The notes beneath the pieces were generated by a model. That model was not told where the DNA came from, did not search any database, and saw only the letters and a list, made by a program, of their open reading frames with translations. Made by a program: the position numbers and the translations under genes. Positions 51,305-58,955 of a stretch of DNA of 64,000 nt are shown here, piece by piece (position 1 is the stretch's first letter; each line of letters starts with the position of its first letter). Source of the stretch: Rubrobacter indicoceani (GTDB lineage Bacteria; Actinomycetota; Rubrobacteria; Rubrobacterales; Rubrobacteraceae); the NCBI RefSeq assembly GCF_003568865.1, contig NZ_CP031115.1, positions 434,001-498,000 on the forward strand. Direction: 5' to 3'.

Positions 51305-51426
51305 GGTCTTCCTTTCCTCTAGTTGCGTCGGGGCGAATCGTACCCGTAAGCGTACAGAGGTAGTCCGGGACGGAGTTATCCCAACCGTGTCAACAAGTCG
51401 TGCGCCGGGGGGGTGTTAAGTACTTA

Positions 51427-51455
51427 TTGTACAAGCAGCCTTGCGGGGCTAGTAT
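51427..51455 (+). promoter_or_regulatory. Promoter of the mannitol PTS operon
   Basis: TTGTAC at 51427-51432 and TAGTAT at 51450-51455 are separated by exactly 17 bases, close to a sigma-A promoter, about 65 bases before the mtlA ATG at 51522. A small palindrome GTAC-TTATT-GTAC (51420-51432) overlaps the -35 box and could be a binding site for MtlR. The region upstream (51305-51420) shows no other gene. Confidence 0.55.
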
Positions 51456-51521
51456 GCCTGCATAAGGTGGGTCGAAGGCGGGCGTTATGCCCCGAGAGAT
51501 GGATCACGGGAAGGGGTCGTT

Positions 51522-53348
51522 ATGGCGCAAGCTGGTTCTGCGGCGAGTAAGCCGGGGATGCGGGTAAGGGTACAGAGGTTCGGGAGTTACCTGAGCGGGA
51601 TGGTGATGCCCAACATCGGGGCGTTTATCGCGTGGGGGCTTATCACGGCGATGTTCATTCCTACCGGGTGGATCCCGAACGAGACGCTGGCTCAGCTGGT
51701 TGATCCCATGATCACGTACCTCCTGCCGCTCCTGATCGGCTACACGGGCGGTCGTCTTGTATACGACGTTCGCGGCGGCGTGGTCGGTGCGATAGCCACG
51801 ATGGGCGTGATAGTCGGGGCGGACATCCCGATGTTCCTCGGCGCGCTTATCATGGGGCCTCTGGGCGGTTACCTTATCAAGACCTTCGACCGCTACACGG
51901 CTCACCGCGTCCGTCAGGGCTTCGAGATGCTCGTCAACAACTTCTCGGCGGGCATCCTCGGCGGTGCGCTGGCGATACTCGGTCTGCTCGGCGTCAGCCC
52001 GGTCGTAACCGCTATAAGCAACGCCCTCGGCGCGGCGGTGAACGGCCTTATCAGCGCGGGGCTTCTGCCGCTCGTGAGCATCTTTGTCGAGCCGGCCAAG
52101 ATACTTTTCCTCAACAACGCCATCAACCACGGCATCCTCACCCCGATAGCCCTTGAACAGGCCGGGGAGACGGGCCAGTCCATTCTTTTCCTGGTGGAGA
52201 CGAACCCGGGGCCGGGGCTCGGGATTCTGCTTGCGTACTGGGTTTTCGGGAGCGGTCTTGCGCGGGCCTCGGCGCCGGGGGCCATAGTTATTCAGTTTCT
52301 CGGTGGGATACACGAGATCTACTTCCCCTACGTCCTGATGAAGCCGCTTCTGGTCTTGGCCGCGATCGCGGGCGGAGCGAGCGGTCTTTTCGTCGAGACG
52401 CTGTTCGGTGTCGGGCTGGTCGCGACGCCGTCGCCGGGGAGCATCTTCGCCATCCTCGCCCTTACGCCGCAGGGCAACTTCATCGGCGTCATACTCGGCG
52501 TCCTGACCGCAGCGACGGTCTCGTTTCTTGTCTCGGCGGCGATACTCAAGGCTTCTCCGGTACGCGGCGGCGACGAGAACGACCTTGCAGCGGCCTCCGA
52601 GCAGATGCAGGACATGAAGGGAAAGAAGAGCGCGGCTGCCGGGAGCCTTGTCGGGGCCGGGGCCGGAACGTCCAATGGCGCAGACGGAAACTCCGAGGCG
52701 CACAGGATAGCCAACGCCAGCCACGTTATCTTTGCCTGCGACGCCGGGATGGGTTCGAGCGCGATGGGGGCTTCGCTTCTGAAGAAGAAGGTCAGGGACG
52801 CCGGGCTGGACGTGGAGGTTACAAACGTCTCCATCGCCAACCTCACACCCGACGCCGAGGTGGTCGTTACGCACAAGGACCTCACCGACCGCGCCCGTAA
52901 CAAGGCCCCGAACGCCGCGCACGTCTCGGTAGACAACTTTCTCGGCAGCCCGAAGTACGACGAGCTCGTGGCGCAGCTCCAGGGCGGGAAGAACGGCTCC
53001 GCGAGCGGCTCGACCAACGGCCACACGAACGGTGAAGGGCCCGGTGCGGATTACGGCGACGTGCGGAAGGTTATCTTTGCCTGCGACGCCGGGATGGGCT
53101 CGAGCGCGATGGGGGCTTCGCTTCTGAAGAAGAAGGTCAGGGACGCCGGGCTGGACGTGGAGGTTCGGAACACGGCCATAAACGACCTTCCCTCAGACGC
53201 CGACGTGGTCGTCACGCACAAAGACCTCACCGACCGGGCGAAGGCGAAGCTGCCGAACGCAAAGCACATCTCGGTGGACAATTTCCTTAACAGTCCGAAG
53301 TACGATGAACTCGTGAACGGCATGGCCTCCTCACGAGTTACGGGCTAG
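51522..53348 (+). CDS. mtlA: Mannitol PTS transporter subunit IICBB
   Basis: 608-residue PTS permease. Residues 1-350 form the IIC membrane domain (SGMVMPNIGAFIAWGLITAMFIPTGWIPNETLAQLVDPMITYLLPLLIGYTGGRLVY; NNAINHGILTPIALEQ; LGGIHEIYFPYVLMKP). A Ser/Gly/Ala/Asn-rich linker leads to two successive IIB domains, with phosphocysteines at residues 406 and 521 in FACDAGMGSSAMGASLLKKKV. Normal MtlA has one IIB. A second Gly/Ser/Asn-rich linker joins them. The IIA function is on the separate gene mtlF. The ATG has GGGAAGGGG upstream. The IIB copies are 115 codons apart with near-identical first halves. Confidence 0.95.
   Translation: MAQAGSAASKPGMRVRVQRFGSYLSGMVMPNIGAFIAWGLITAMFIPTGWIPNETLAQLVDPMITYLLPLLIGYTGGRLVYDVRGGVVGAIATMGVIVGADIPMFLGALIMGPLGGYLIKTFDRYTAHRVRQGFEMLVNNFSAGILGGALAILGLLGVSPVVTAISNALGAAVNGLISAGLLPLVSIFVEPAKILFLNNAINHGILTPIALEQAGETGQSILFLVETNPGPGLGILLAYWVFGSGLARASAPGAIVIQFLGGIHEIYFPYVLMKPLLVLAAIAGGASGLFVETLFGVGLVATPSPGSIFAILALTPQGNFIGVILGVLTAATVSFLVSAAILKASPVRGGDENDLAAASEQMQDMKGKKSAAAGSLVGAGAGTSNGADGNSEAHRIANASHVIFACDAGMGSSAMGASLLKKKVRDAGLDVEVTNVSIANLTPDAEVVVTHKDLTDRARNKAPNAAHVSVDNFLGSPKYDELVAQLQGGKNGSASGSTNGHTNGEGPGADYGDVRKVIFACDAGMGSSAMGASLLKKKVRDAGLDVEVRNTAINDLPSDADVVVTHKDLTDRAKAKLPNAKHISVDNFLNSPKYDELVNGMASSRVTG
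52725..52820 (+). repeat. First copy of the near-identical IIB segment
   Basis: This 96-bp segment of mtlA encodes IIB residues around Cys406. It is identical to 53070-53165 except for one base (GGTTCG versus GGCTCG). Flanking parts of the two IIB domains differ at many positions, so near-identity is limited to this block. Confidence 0.9.
53070..53165 (+). repeat. Second copy of the near-identical IIB segment
   Basis: This is the 96-bp partner of 52725-52820 (95 of 96 bases the same by eye), shifted by exactly 345 bases (115 codons). It surrounds Cys521. The in-frame spacing keeps both IIB domains intact. Confidence 0.9.
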
Positions 53349-53378
53349 AGAACGACCGGGAGAAGGATCACAGGCGAC

Positions 53379-55499
53379 GTGGCGGGGCTTTCGACCAGGG
53401 ATGCGAAGCTGGTCGAGGCTCTGCTCCGTCGTCCCGAAGGTCTGACCGCCTCGGACCTCGCCGCCGCCCTGAACGTCAGCGCCCGCACGGTGCATCGGGA
53501 CCTTGCGCCCGGTCGCGCCGCCGAGGATTTCTTGAGATCACACGGCCTGACCCTGACCCGGCAGTCCGGGCGCGGCCTCGCCGTGGAGGGCGAGGCGGGG
53601 GATATCGAGCGGGCGATACGAGACCTCGGCACGGCCTCCGCAGCGGACGTATCGCCGGACAAACGGCGGGTCGCCGTCCTGGTCCACCTCCTGAGGGCCG
53701 GCGGGCCCGTTAAACTCCGCGCCATCGCGAGCGGGTTGAACGTCGCCGTCGGGACCGCGAGCCGTGACCTCGACGACGCCGAAGTCTGGCTTGAAGATTT
53801 CCGGCTCACGCTCGTGCGCCGCCGGGGCTACGGGGTCGAGATAGTCGGCTCCGAGTCCGAACGTCGCCGGGCCATGAGCCGCCTTGTCTTCGAGAACCTC
53901 GACGAATCGGAGCTTCTGCCCGGCCTCGAGGATCACACCCCCGAAGCGTCCCGCAGGCTTCTCGGCCTCGTTGACCCCGAACGACTCCGGACCGTAGAGC
54001 GTCTCACCCGCGAAGAGGTCGGGAAACTCCCGTACTCCATCGCCGATGAAGCCTTCGCCGCGCTTGTCGTCCACGTCGCGCTCATGGCCGAGCGAGCCTT
54101 CGCCGGAGGCCGCGTCGAGATGTCCGACGACCTTCTCTCCCGGCTGTCGGAAACAGGCGAATACCCCCACGCCGCAAACCTCGCTCACCGGATCTCGGAG
54201 AGATTCAGCGTCGCAATCCCCGAACCGGAGGTCGGCTACGTAACCCTCCACCTGCGCGGCACCAAACTCCGCCAGGACTACGCCCTGGAGCAGTACTTCG
54301 CTACATCCGATCTGGAAGTAGCGTCGCGGGTGCGGGCTTTGATCCGCTATATGGAGGACCGGACGGGCGTGGTGCTCGGCGGGGACGGGTCGCTTTATAC
54401 GGGGCTTCTGGCGCATCTGGAGCGGGCGCTGTACCGGGTGAGGGAGGGGATGAGGATCTACAATCCCCTTCTTGAGGACGTGAAGCGCGACTACCCGGCC
54501 CTCTTCGCGCTTGTTGACGAGGCGATGCGGAGGGTCTTTCTCGACTCGGAGGTTCCGGCGGAGGAGGTCGGGTTCGTGGCGATGCACTTCGGGGCGGCGC
54601 TGGACCGGGGGCAGGGGGATTTCCCGAGGAGCGTACTCGTTATCTGTTCAAGCGGCATCGCGACCTCCAAAGTGCTCGCCTCGCGGCTGGAGGCGGCGTT
54701 TCCGCGCATCCGGCACGTCAGAAACGCCTCCGTCTTCGAGCTTCCCGGCATAGAACCCGAGGACTTCGACCTCGTGGTCTCGACCGTACTGCTGCCGCTG
54801 CCGGAGAAGGCCTACGTGCAGGTCAGGCCGTTTGTAACGGAGAGGGAGATCGAGGAGATAAGATCCCACCTCCTCGAAAAGAACCTGACCCGCCGCGTTC
54901 CGTCCAGCCTGTCCGGGGCGCCGGACGGCTCCGCGGGACGCGCGGCTTCCGAGTCGCTGGAGGTCTTCGGGGGCGGGCAGGAGCGGTTTCACCAGATGGT
55001 CGAGGCGACGCAGGTTGTCGCGGACCTCATGGACGATTTCTTTCTTGCGGCTCACGTGGCGCGCGGCGACGAGTCCAGAGCCGTATGGCTTATGTGCGGG
55101 TCGCTTGAGGAGCGGGGGCTCGCGGCGAGCGCGAAAAGCCTGGCCGGAGAGCTTACGGGCCGGGCTGAGCGCGGCGGCATCGGGATACCGGGGACGGGGC
55201 TTGCGCTCTTTCACGCGCGAGACGGCGGGGTTCCGAGGCCGTCGTTCAGCGTGCACCAGCTCGACGTGCCACTCGTTATGGAGGGGATGGACGGTGAGGC
55301 GATGCGCGTCGGGCGCGCGCTCTTGATGGTCGCGCCGCTGGATATGTCGGCGGTCGCACTTGAGACCGTCAGTGAGATCTCCGCTGCGATGGTCGAGCGT
55401 TCGGTGGCCAGAGAGACCTTCGAGCGCGGCGACGAAGAGGCCATATCCTCGGTACTGCGGGCGATTTTCTCGCAGTACCTGCAGGACAGGCTTACCTAG
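53379..55499 (+). CDS. mtlR: MtlR-type PTS-controlled transcriptional activator
   Basis: 706-residue regulator. An N-terminal HTH (LTASDLAAALNVSARTVHRDL) and a second (LRAIASGLNVAVGTASRDLDDAEVWL) precede two PRD domains (about 200-410) with His residues for PTS phosphorylation, e.g. ALVVHVALMAER, YVTLHLRG and FVAMHFGAAL. A IIB-Gat-like domain follows, with Cys in VLVICSSGIATSKVLASRLEAAF, then a IIA-like domain (about 520-700) with its His in LALFHARDG. It likely activates the mtl operon when mannitol PTS flux is high. GTG at 53379 lies 30 bases after mtlA, in the same transcription unit. Confidence 0.93.
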   Translation: MAGLSTRDAKLVEALLRRPEGLTASDLAAALNVSARTVHRDLAPGRAAEDFLRSHGLTLTRQSGRGLAVEGEAGDIERAIRDLGTASAADVSPDKRRVAVLVHLLRAGGPVKLRAIASGLNVAVGTASRDLDDAEVWLEDFRLTLVRRRGYGVEIVGSESERRRAMSRLVFENLDESELLPGLEDHTPEASRRLLGLVDPERLRTVERLTREEVGKLPYSIADEAFAALVVHVALMAERAFAGGRVEMSDDLLSRLSETGEYPHAANLAHRISERFSVAIPEPEVGYVTLHLRGTKLRQDYALEQYFATSDLEVASRVRALIRYMEDRTGVVLGGDGSLYTGLLAHLERALYRVREGMRIYNPLLEDVKRDYPALFALVDEAMRRVFLDSEVPAEEVGFVAMHFGAALDRGQGDFPRSVLVICSSGIATSKVLASRLEAAFPRIRHVRNASVFELPGIEPEDFDLVVSTVLLPLPEKAYVQVRPFVTEREIEEIRSHLLEKNLTRRVPSSLSGAPDGSAGRAASESLEVFGGGQERFHQMVEATQVVADLMDDFFLAAHVARGDESRAVWLMCGSLEERGLAASAKSLAGELTGRAERGGIGIPGTGLALFHARDGGVPRPSFSVHQLDVPLVMEGMDGEAMRVGRALLMVAPLDMSAVALETVSEISAAMVERSVARETFERGDEEAISSVLRAIFSQYLQDRLT

Positions 55500-55545
55500 T
55501 AAGCTACGCGAAACCAGACGGGAAACCGACCGAAAGGAAAGAAAA

Positions 55546-55980
55546 GTGCCGGAGATACTGACGGAGCAGACGGTGGAGTTGAACGCGAGTTTCGCCGGAA
55601 GGGATGAGGCGATCCGCCGCGCCGGGGAGCTTCTCGTCGCGAACGGCAACGTGGACGAACGCTACATAGACTCGATGTTCGAACGCGAGCAGTCCGTCTC
55701 GACTTTTATGGGGAACGCAGTCGCCATCCCGCACGGTACAAACGAATCAAAAGACGCCGTTCTCAGCTCCGGGCTCTCCATAATCACGGTGCCGGAGGGC
55801 GTGGACTACGGCGACGGGAACGTTGCCCGGCTTATCGTCGGCATCGCGGGCAAGGGCGGGGAGCACCTGGAGATTCTGTCTCAGATCGCCCTCGTGGTCA
55901 GCGAGGAGGAGAACGTAGAGAAGATAGTCGCCTCCCGGTCCAAGGAGGAACTCCTCGCCCACTTCGACGAGGTGGAGTAG
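55546..55980 (+). CDS. mtlF: Mannitol PTS subunit IIA
   Basis: 144-residue IIA protein that passes phosphate from HPr to the IIB domains of MtlA. The phosphorylated residue is His63 in GNAVAIPHGTNESKDAV, with NGNVDERYIDSMFEREQSVSTFMG before it and VDYGDGNVARLIVGIAGKGGEHLEILSQIALV after, all typical of the mannitol family. GTG at 55546 has GAAAGGAAAG upstream; the longer in-frame opening to the left overlaps mtlR and is not needed. Its stop is directly followed by mtlD ATG at 55981. Confidence 0.95.
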   Translation: MPEILTEQTVELNASFAGRDEAIRRAGELLVANGNVDERYIDSMFEREQSVSTFMGNAVAIPHGTNESKDAVLSSGLSIITVPEGVDYGDGNVARLIVGIAGKGGEHLEILSQIALVVSEEENVEKIVASRSKEELLAHFDEVE

Positions 55981-57138
55981 ATGCCCGGGCTTAAAGCCCT
56001 GCACTTCGGGGCGGGCAATATCGGGCGCGGCTTTATCGGGCTGCTGCTGTCCGACGCAGGCTACGGGGTCACCTTTGCGGACGTGAGGGACGAGGTCGTG
56101 GACGCGCTGAAACGCGAGGGACGCTACGAGGTCGTTCTCGCCGGGGAGCTGGAGGAGCGCGTCCCCGTCGAGGGGGTGAGGGCCGTCCACTCCGTCAACG
56201 AGGCGGAAGAACTCGTCAGGCTTATCGCCACGGCGGACCTTATCACCACCGCCGTCGGGCCGAACGTGCTGCCCGTGATCGCCGGGGCCGTCGCCGAGGG
56301 CCTTACGGAGCGGGCGAAGAACGGCGGCTCTCCGGTGAACGTTATCGCGTGTGAAAACATGGTCGGCGGGAGCGCGGCCCTGCAGGGCTACGTCGTGGAG
56401 AAGGTCGCGGAGAACGATCGGGAAGCCGTCGGGAGAGTTGCGGCCTTCCCGAACGCCGCCGTTGACCGGATCGTCCCGGAGCAACCCGAAGGCTCCGGCC
56501 TCGATGTTCTGGTGGAGCCTTTCAGCGAGTGGGTCGTGGACGAATCGCAGCTCGTCGGGGGGAAGCCGGAGATAGAGGGCGTAACCTACGTCGAAGACCT
56601 CGGTCCGTACATAGACCGTAAGCTCCTTACGGTGAACACGGGACACGCGGCGGTCGCGTACCTCGGACACGCAGGCGGCAAGCGGACGATCTCGGAGTCC
56701 CTCGCGGACGAGGCCGTGTGGGCCGAGGCGTCGGGGGCGCTGGAGGAGACGGGGACGCTTGTCGTGGAGAAGCATGGCTTCGATGCGGAGGAACACCGGA
56801 GATACCGGGAAAAGACCCTGATGCGGTTCACGAACCCGGCGATAAGCGACAGCGTGCGGCGCGTCGCCCGGACCCCGATACGCAAGCTCGGGCATGAGGA
56901 GCGGCTCGTCTCACCCGCGTTGCAGCTTATCGAGCGCGGCTACACGCCCGAGCACCTGGCGAGGGTCATAAAGTCCGTTCTCGCCTACAGCGACCCGGAC
57001 GATGAGCAGTCGGTAGAGCTGAGAGAGGCGGTCGAGTCGGAGGGGGAGCGGGCGGCGTTTGCGAGGTACGCCGGGATCCCGGAGGATCACCCGCTTGTAG
57101 AACTCGTAGCCAGGGAGCGACAGCGGGTCGGGTTCTAG
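55981..57138 (+). CDS. mtlD: Mannitol-1-phosphate 5-dehydrogenase
   Basis: 385-residue NAD-dependent long-chain dehydrogenase that oxidises mannitol-1-phosphate to fructose-6-phosphate. NAD motif ALHFGAGNIGRGFIGLLLSDAGYGVTFADV at the N-terminus; catalytic core NVIACENMVGGSAALQGYV and FPNAAVDRIVP, with KLLTVNTGHAAVAYLGHAGG (catalytic Lys and His) and LMRFTNPAISDSVRRVARTPIRKLGHEERL. The length is standard. The ATG is adjacent to the mtlF stop, so the last two genes are co-translated. It completes the mannitol import and entry pathway to glycolysis. Confidence 0.96.
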   Translation: MPGLKALHFGAGNIGRGFIGLLLSDAGYGVTFADVRDEVVDALKREGRYEVVLAGELEERVPVEGVRAVHSVNEAEELVRLIATADLITTAVGPNVLPVIAGAVAEGLTERAKNGGSPVNVIACENMVGGSAALQGYVVEKVAENDREAVGRVAAFPNAAVDRIVPEQPEGSGLDVLVEPFSEWVVDESQLVGGKPEIEGVTYVEDLGPYIDRKLLTVNTGHAAVAYLGHAGGKRTISESLADEAVWAEASGALEETGTLVVEKHGFDAEEHRRYREKTLMRFTNPAISDSVRRVARTPIRKLGHEERLVSPALQLIERGYTPEHLARVIKSVLAYSDPDDEQSVELREAVESEGERAAFARYAGIPEDHPLVELVARERQRVGF

Positions 57139-57178
57139 TATCCTTTGAAGCGACGAAAAACAGCGAGAGGAGAGCGGC

Positions 57179-57367
57179 GTGTCCGAAGAGATAAAGGTCG
57201 GGGACTGGGTCTCCTTCAAGTCCTCCGGCTTTAAAAACGAGGGCAAGGTTACAAAGGTCGAGGAGGGATCCTACAGGGTCGAGATCCCTTCGGACGGTTC
57301 CGGCGTCTATGTAGACGTGCCGAAAGGCCCGAAGGTCTCAAAGGTCGACCCGCCCGCGGGCAGCTAG
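57179..57367 (+). CDS. Small SH3-like hypothetical protein
   Basis: 62-residue protein. It reads as a short beta-barrel: KVGDWVSFKSSGFKNEGKVTKVEEGSYRVEIPSDGSGVYVDVPKGPKV, with Gly/turn spacing similar to small SH3- or Tudor-like (DUF2945-type) proteins. GTG at 57179 follows a GGAGAG SD. It is 40 bases behind mtlD on the same strand and overlaps the convergent bioY stop by 4 bases. The function is unknown; its link to mannitol is only positional. Confidence 0.75.
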   Translation: MSEEIKVGDWVSFKSSGFKNEGKVTKVEEGSYRVEIPSDGSGVYVDVPKGPKVSKVDPPAGS

Positions 57368-57912
57368 GCCCGCGACGAAGCGATAGCCGGAGCCGCGGCG
57401 GTGGCGACGGCGGCTGCGAGGCCGATCTTCACGAGGTCGAAGACGACAAAGGGCAGCACGCCCTGCGCCACCGCGACGCTCGCCGGAAGCTGCGTCACGA
57501 CGGCGAGTTGCGTCGCCCCGAGCGCGTAGATAACCGCGAGCGCGGCGCAGCCCCAGCCGAAGCTCACCGCAAGCGCGCGGCCCCTCGGGGAGTTAGCCGC
57601 CGCACCCGCAGCCAGACCGGCCAGTAGAGCCGCAAACGGGTAGGAGAGCAGATACCCTCCCGAAGGCCCGACCAGCTCGTCGAAGCCCCCTCTGAAGTTT
57701 GCGAAGACCGGAACCCCGACCGCCCCGACGAGCAGGTAGACAACCATCGCGGTCGCCCCGTACCTCGGGCCGAGCAGAAACCCGGCCAGAACGACCCCGA
57801 GCACCTGAAGCGTAAACGGAATAGGAGAGAACGGCAACGGAATCGCGATCTGAGCCGCGACCGCCATCACCGCAACCATAAGAGCAACCCTGGTCATCAC
57901 ACGAGTGTTCAA
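57364..57912 (-). CDS. bioY: Biotin transporter BioY
   Basis: 182-residue integral membrane S-component of an ECF-type biotin transporter (BioY can also act alone). Six hydrophobic helices are seen: VALMVAVMAVAAQIAIPLPFSPIPFTLQVLGVVLAGFLLGPRYGATAMVVYLLVGAVGVPVFANFRGGFDELVGPSGGYLLSYPFAALLAGLAAG is the diagnostic N-terminal half, including PFTLQVLGVVLAG and GPSGGYL. TTG at 57912 has AAAGGCGGG upstream; GTG 57900 and ATG 57897 are alternatives, and the ORF also opens further. No bioM/bioN energising genes lie nearby, so ATP coupling would come from a shared module. Confidence 0.92.
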   Translation of the reverse strand: MNTRVMTRVALMVAVMAVAAQIAIPLPFSPIPFTLQVLGVVLAGFLLGPRYGATAMVVYLLVGAVGVPVFANFRGGFDELVGPSGGYLLSYPFAALLAGLAAGAAANSPRGRALAVSFGWGCAALAVIYALGATQLAVVTQLPASVAVAQGVLPFVVFDLVKIGLAAAVATAAAPAIASSRA

Positions 57913-58189
57913 ACTGCAGACCCGCCTTTCCCGAAACGAAGTTCTCCGCTTTTGACGCTCCATTCGGTGTCCCCGATGTGTGGAGCAGGCGGAATCTTAC
58001 CCTTACTCTTCTCGGAAATCATCTATAACCACTTCAGCTACCCCGCTCTGGCGGGGCTGATTCACGCTCAAGTGAAGTGTGTGCTAGTGTATCGGCGATT
58101 ATGGTGACCGGGGTGTGCGGTTCGGGTTGATCCGGGTCGGCCAGAAAGTGATAGGCAGAAAGAGAAGCAGATTCTGGAAGGGTGATCCA

Positions 58190-58849
58190 ATGCATCTACG
58201 AACAGGCAGGTTTGCCGCGGCGCTTGTAGCTTTGGTCTTTATGGTCGTGCTCGGAGGGTGCGGCTCGCTTGTGCAGGGCGGTGGCGGCGACAGCGGCGGC
58301 GGCGAACAGCAGGGCGGCGGTCAGACCGAAGGGCAGGGCGGGGATCAGGCCCCCGAGGAGACGCAGCAGGGCGGCGAGCAGGCGGCCGAAGTCCCGGAGG
58401 ACCCGACCCTCAGCCTCTCCATCCCGAGCATAAACAAGAACATCGACGATATCCCGACCGGACGCGGCGACGACGTGCAGCTCCTCATCGACAACGCCGC
58501 CGTACACGTCTACCCGACGGGCTTCCCGTGGCAGGAGGGGGCGAACACCTTTCTCGCCGGGCACGTCGAGGGCTACGAGGGGACGCCGAGCTACAAGGCC
58601 TTCGACGGCATCCAGCAGCTCCAGAACGGTGATGAGATCATCGTAACCGACGCCAACGGCACGGATTACACCTACCAGGTCTACAACACCGAGATAGTGC
58701 AGCCGGAGGACGTCCAGATCCTTGATCCGGTTCCGGGCCAGAGCATCGTGACGCTACAGACCTGTGAGATAGTCGAACTCAACCCCGACGGTACGCCGAA
58801 CTACTCGGACACCGAGCGGTTCATCGTTCAGGGCGAACTCGTCAGCTAG
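58190..58849 (+). CDS. Lipoprotein-type sortase (class E-like)
   Basis: 219-residue sortase with a lipoprotein signal instead of a membrane helix. The N-terminus (MHLRTGRFAAALVALVFMVVLGGC) ends in a lipobox with Cys24. A Gly/Gln/Glu-rich linker of about 45 residues follows, then the sortase domain with His125 (LAGHVEGYEGTPSY), Cys192 (TLQTCEI) and Arg in ERFIVQG. The ATG at 58190 has GAAGGG 7 bases upstream, so the basic in-frame sequence before it is excluded. It would act on the outer face of the membrane, anchored by lipid. No sorting-signal protein is encoded nearby. Confidence 0.87.
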   Translation: MHLRTGRFAAALVALVFMVVLGGCGSLVQGGGGDSGGGEQQGGGQTEGQGGDQAPEETQQGGEQAAEVPEDPTLSLSIPSINKNIDDIPTGRGDDVQLLIDNAAVHVYPTGFPWQEGANTFLAGHVEGYEGTPSYKAFDGIQQLQNGDEIIVTDANGTDYTYQVYNTEIVQPEDVQILDPVPGQSIVTLQTCEIVELNPDGTPNYSDTERFIVQGELVS

Positions 58850-58870
58850 CGCCGGAACGGAGGAAACGTT

Positions 58871-58904
58871 CGGGGCGGGGCCTTGCGGCCCGGCCCCGTT
58901 TTTT
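58871..58904 (+). terminator. Rho-independent terminator after the lipoprotein sortase
   Basis: CGGGGCGGGGCC at 58871-58882 and GGCCCGGCCCCG at 58887-58898 pair over 12 positions with one mismatch, around a TTGC loop, and six T residues (58899-58904) follow directly. This is a standard intrinsic terminator. It separates the sortase from the menaquinone genes. Confidence 0.85.
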
Positions 58905-58940
58905 GTGAGCGGAAACGCTCCCCCGCTCGTTACACATTGC

Positions 58941-58946
58941 TACACT
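58941..58946 (+). promoter_or_regulatory. Candidate -10 box before menF
   Basis: TACACT ends 9 bases before the menF ATG (58956). The only purine-rich stretch between them (GGAG) touches the start codon too closely to act as an SD. This is consistent with a leaderless or near-leaderless transcript. No clear -35 was identified. Confidence 0.35.
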
Positions 58947-58955
58947 ACCCGGAGC

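Noticed and set aside
58258-58400. Gly/Gln-rich repeat in the lipoprotein sortase as a tandem repeat element
   Set aside because: The repeat is short and irregular and reads in frame as a flexible linker.
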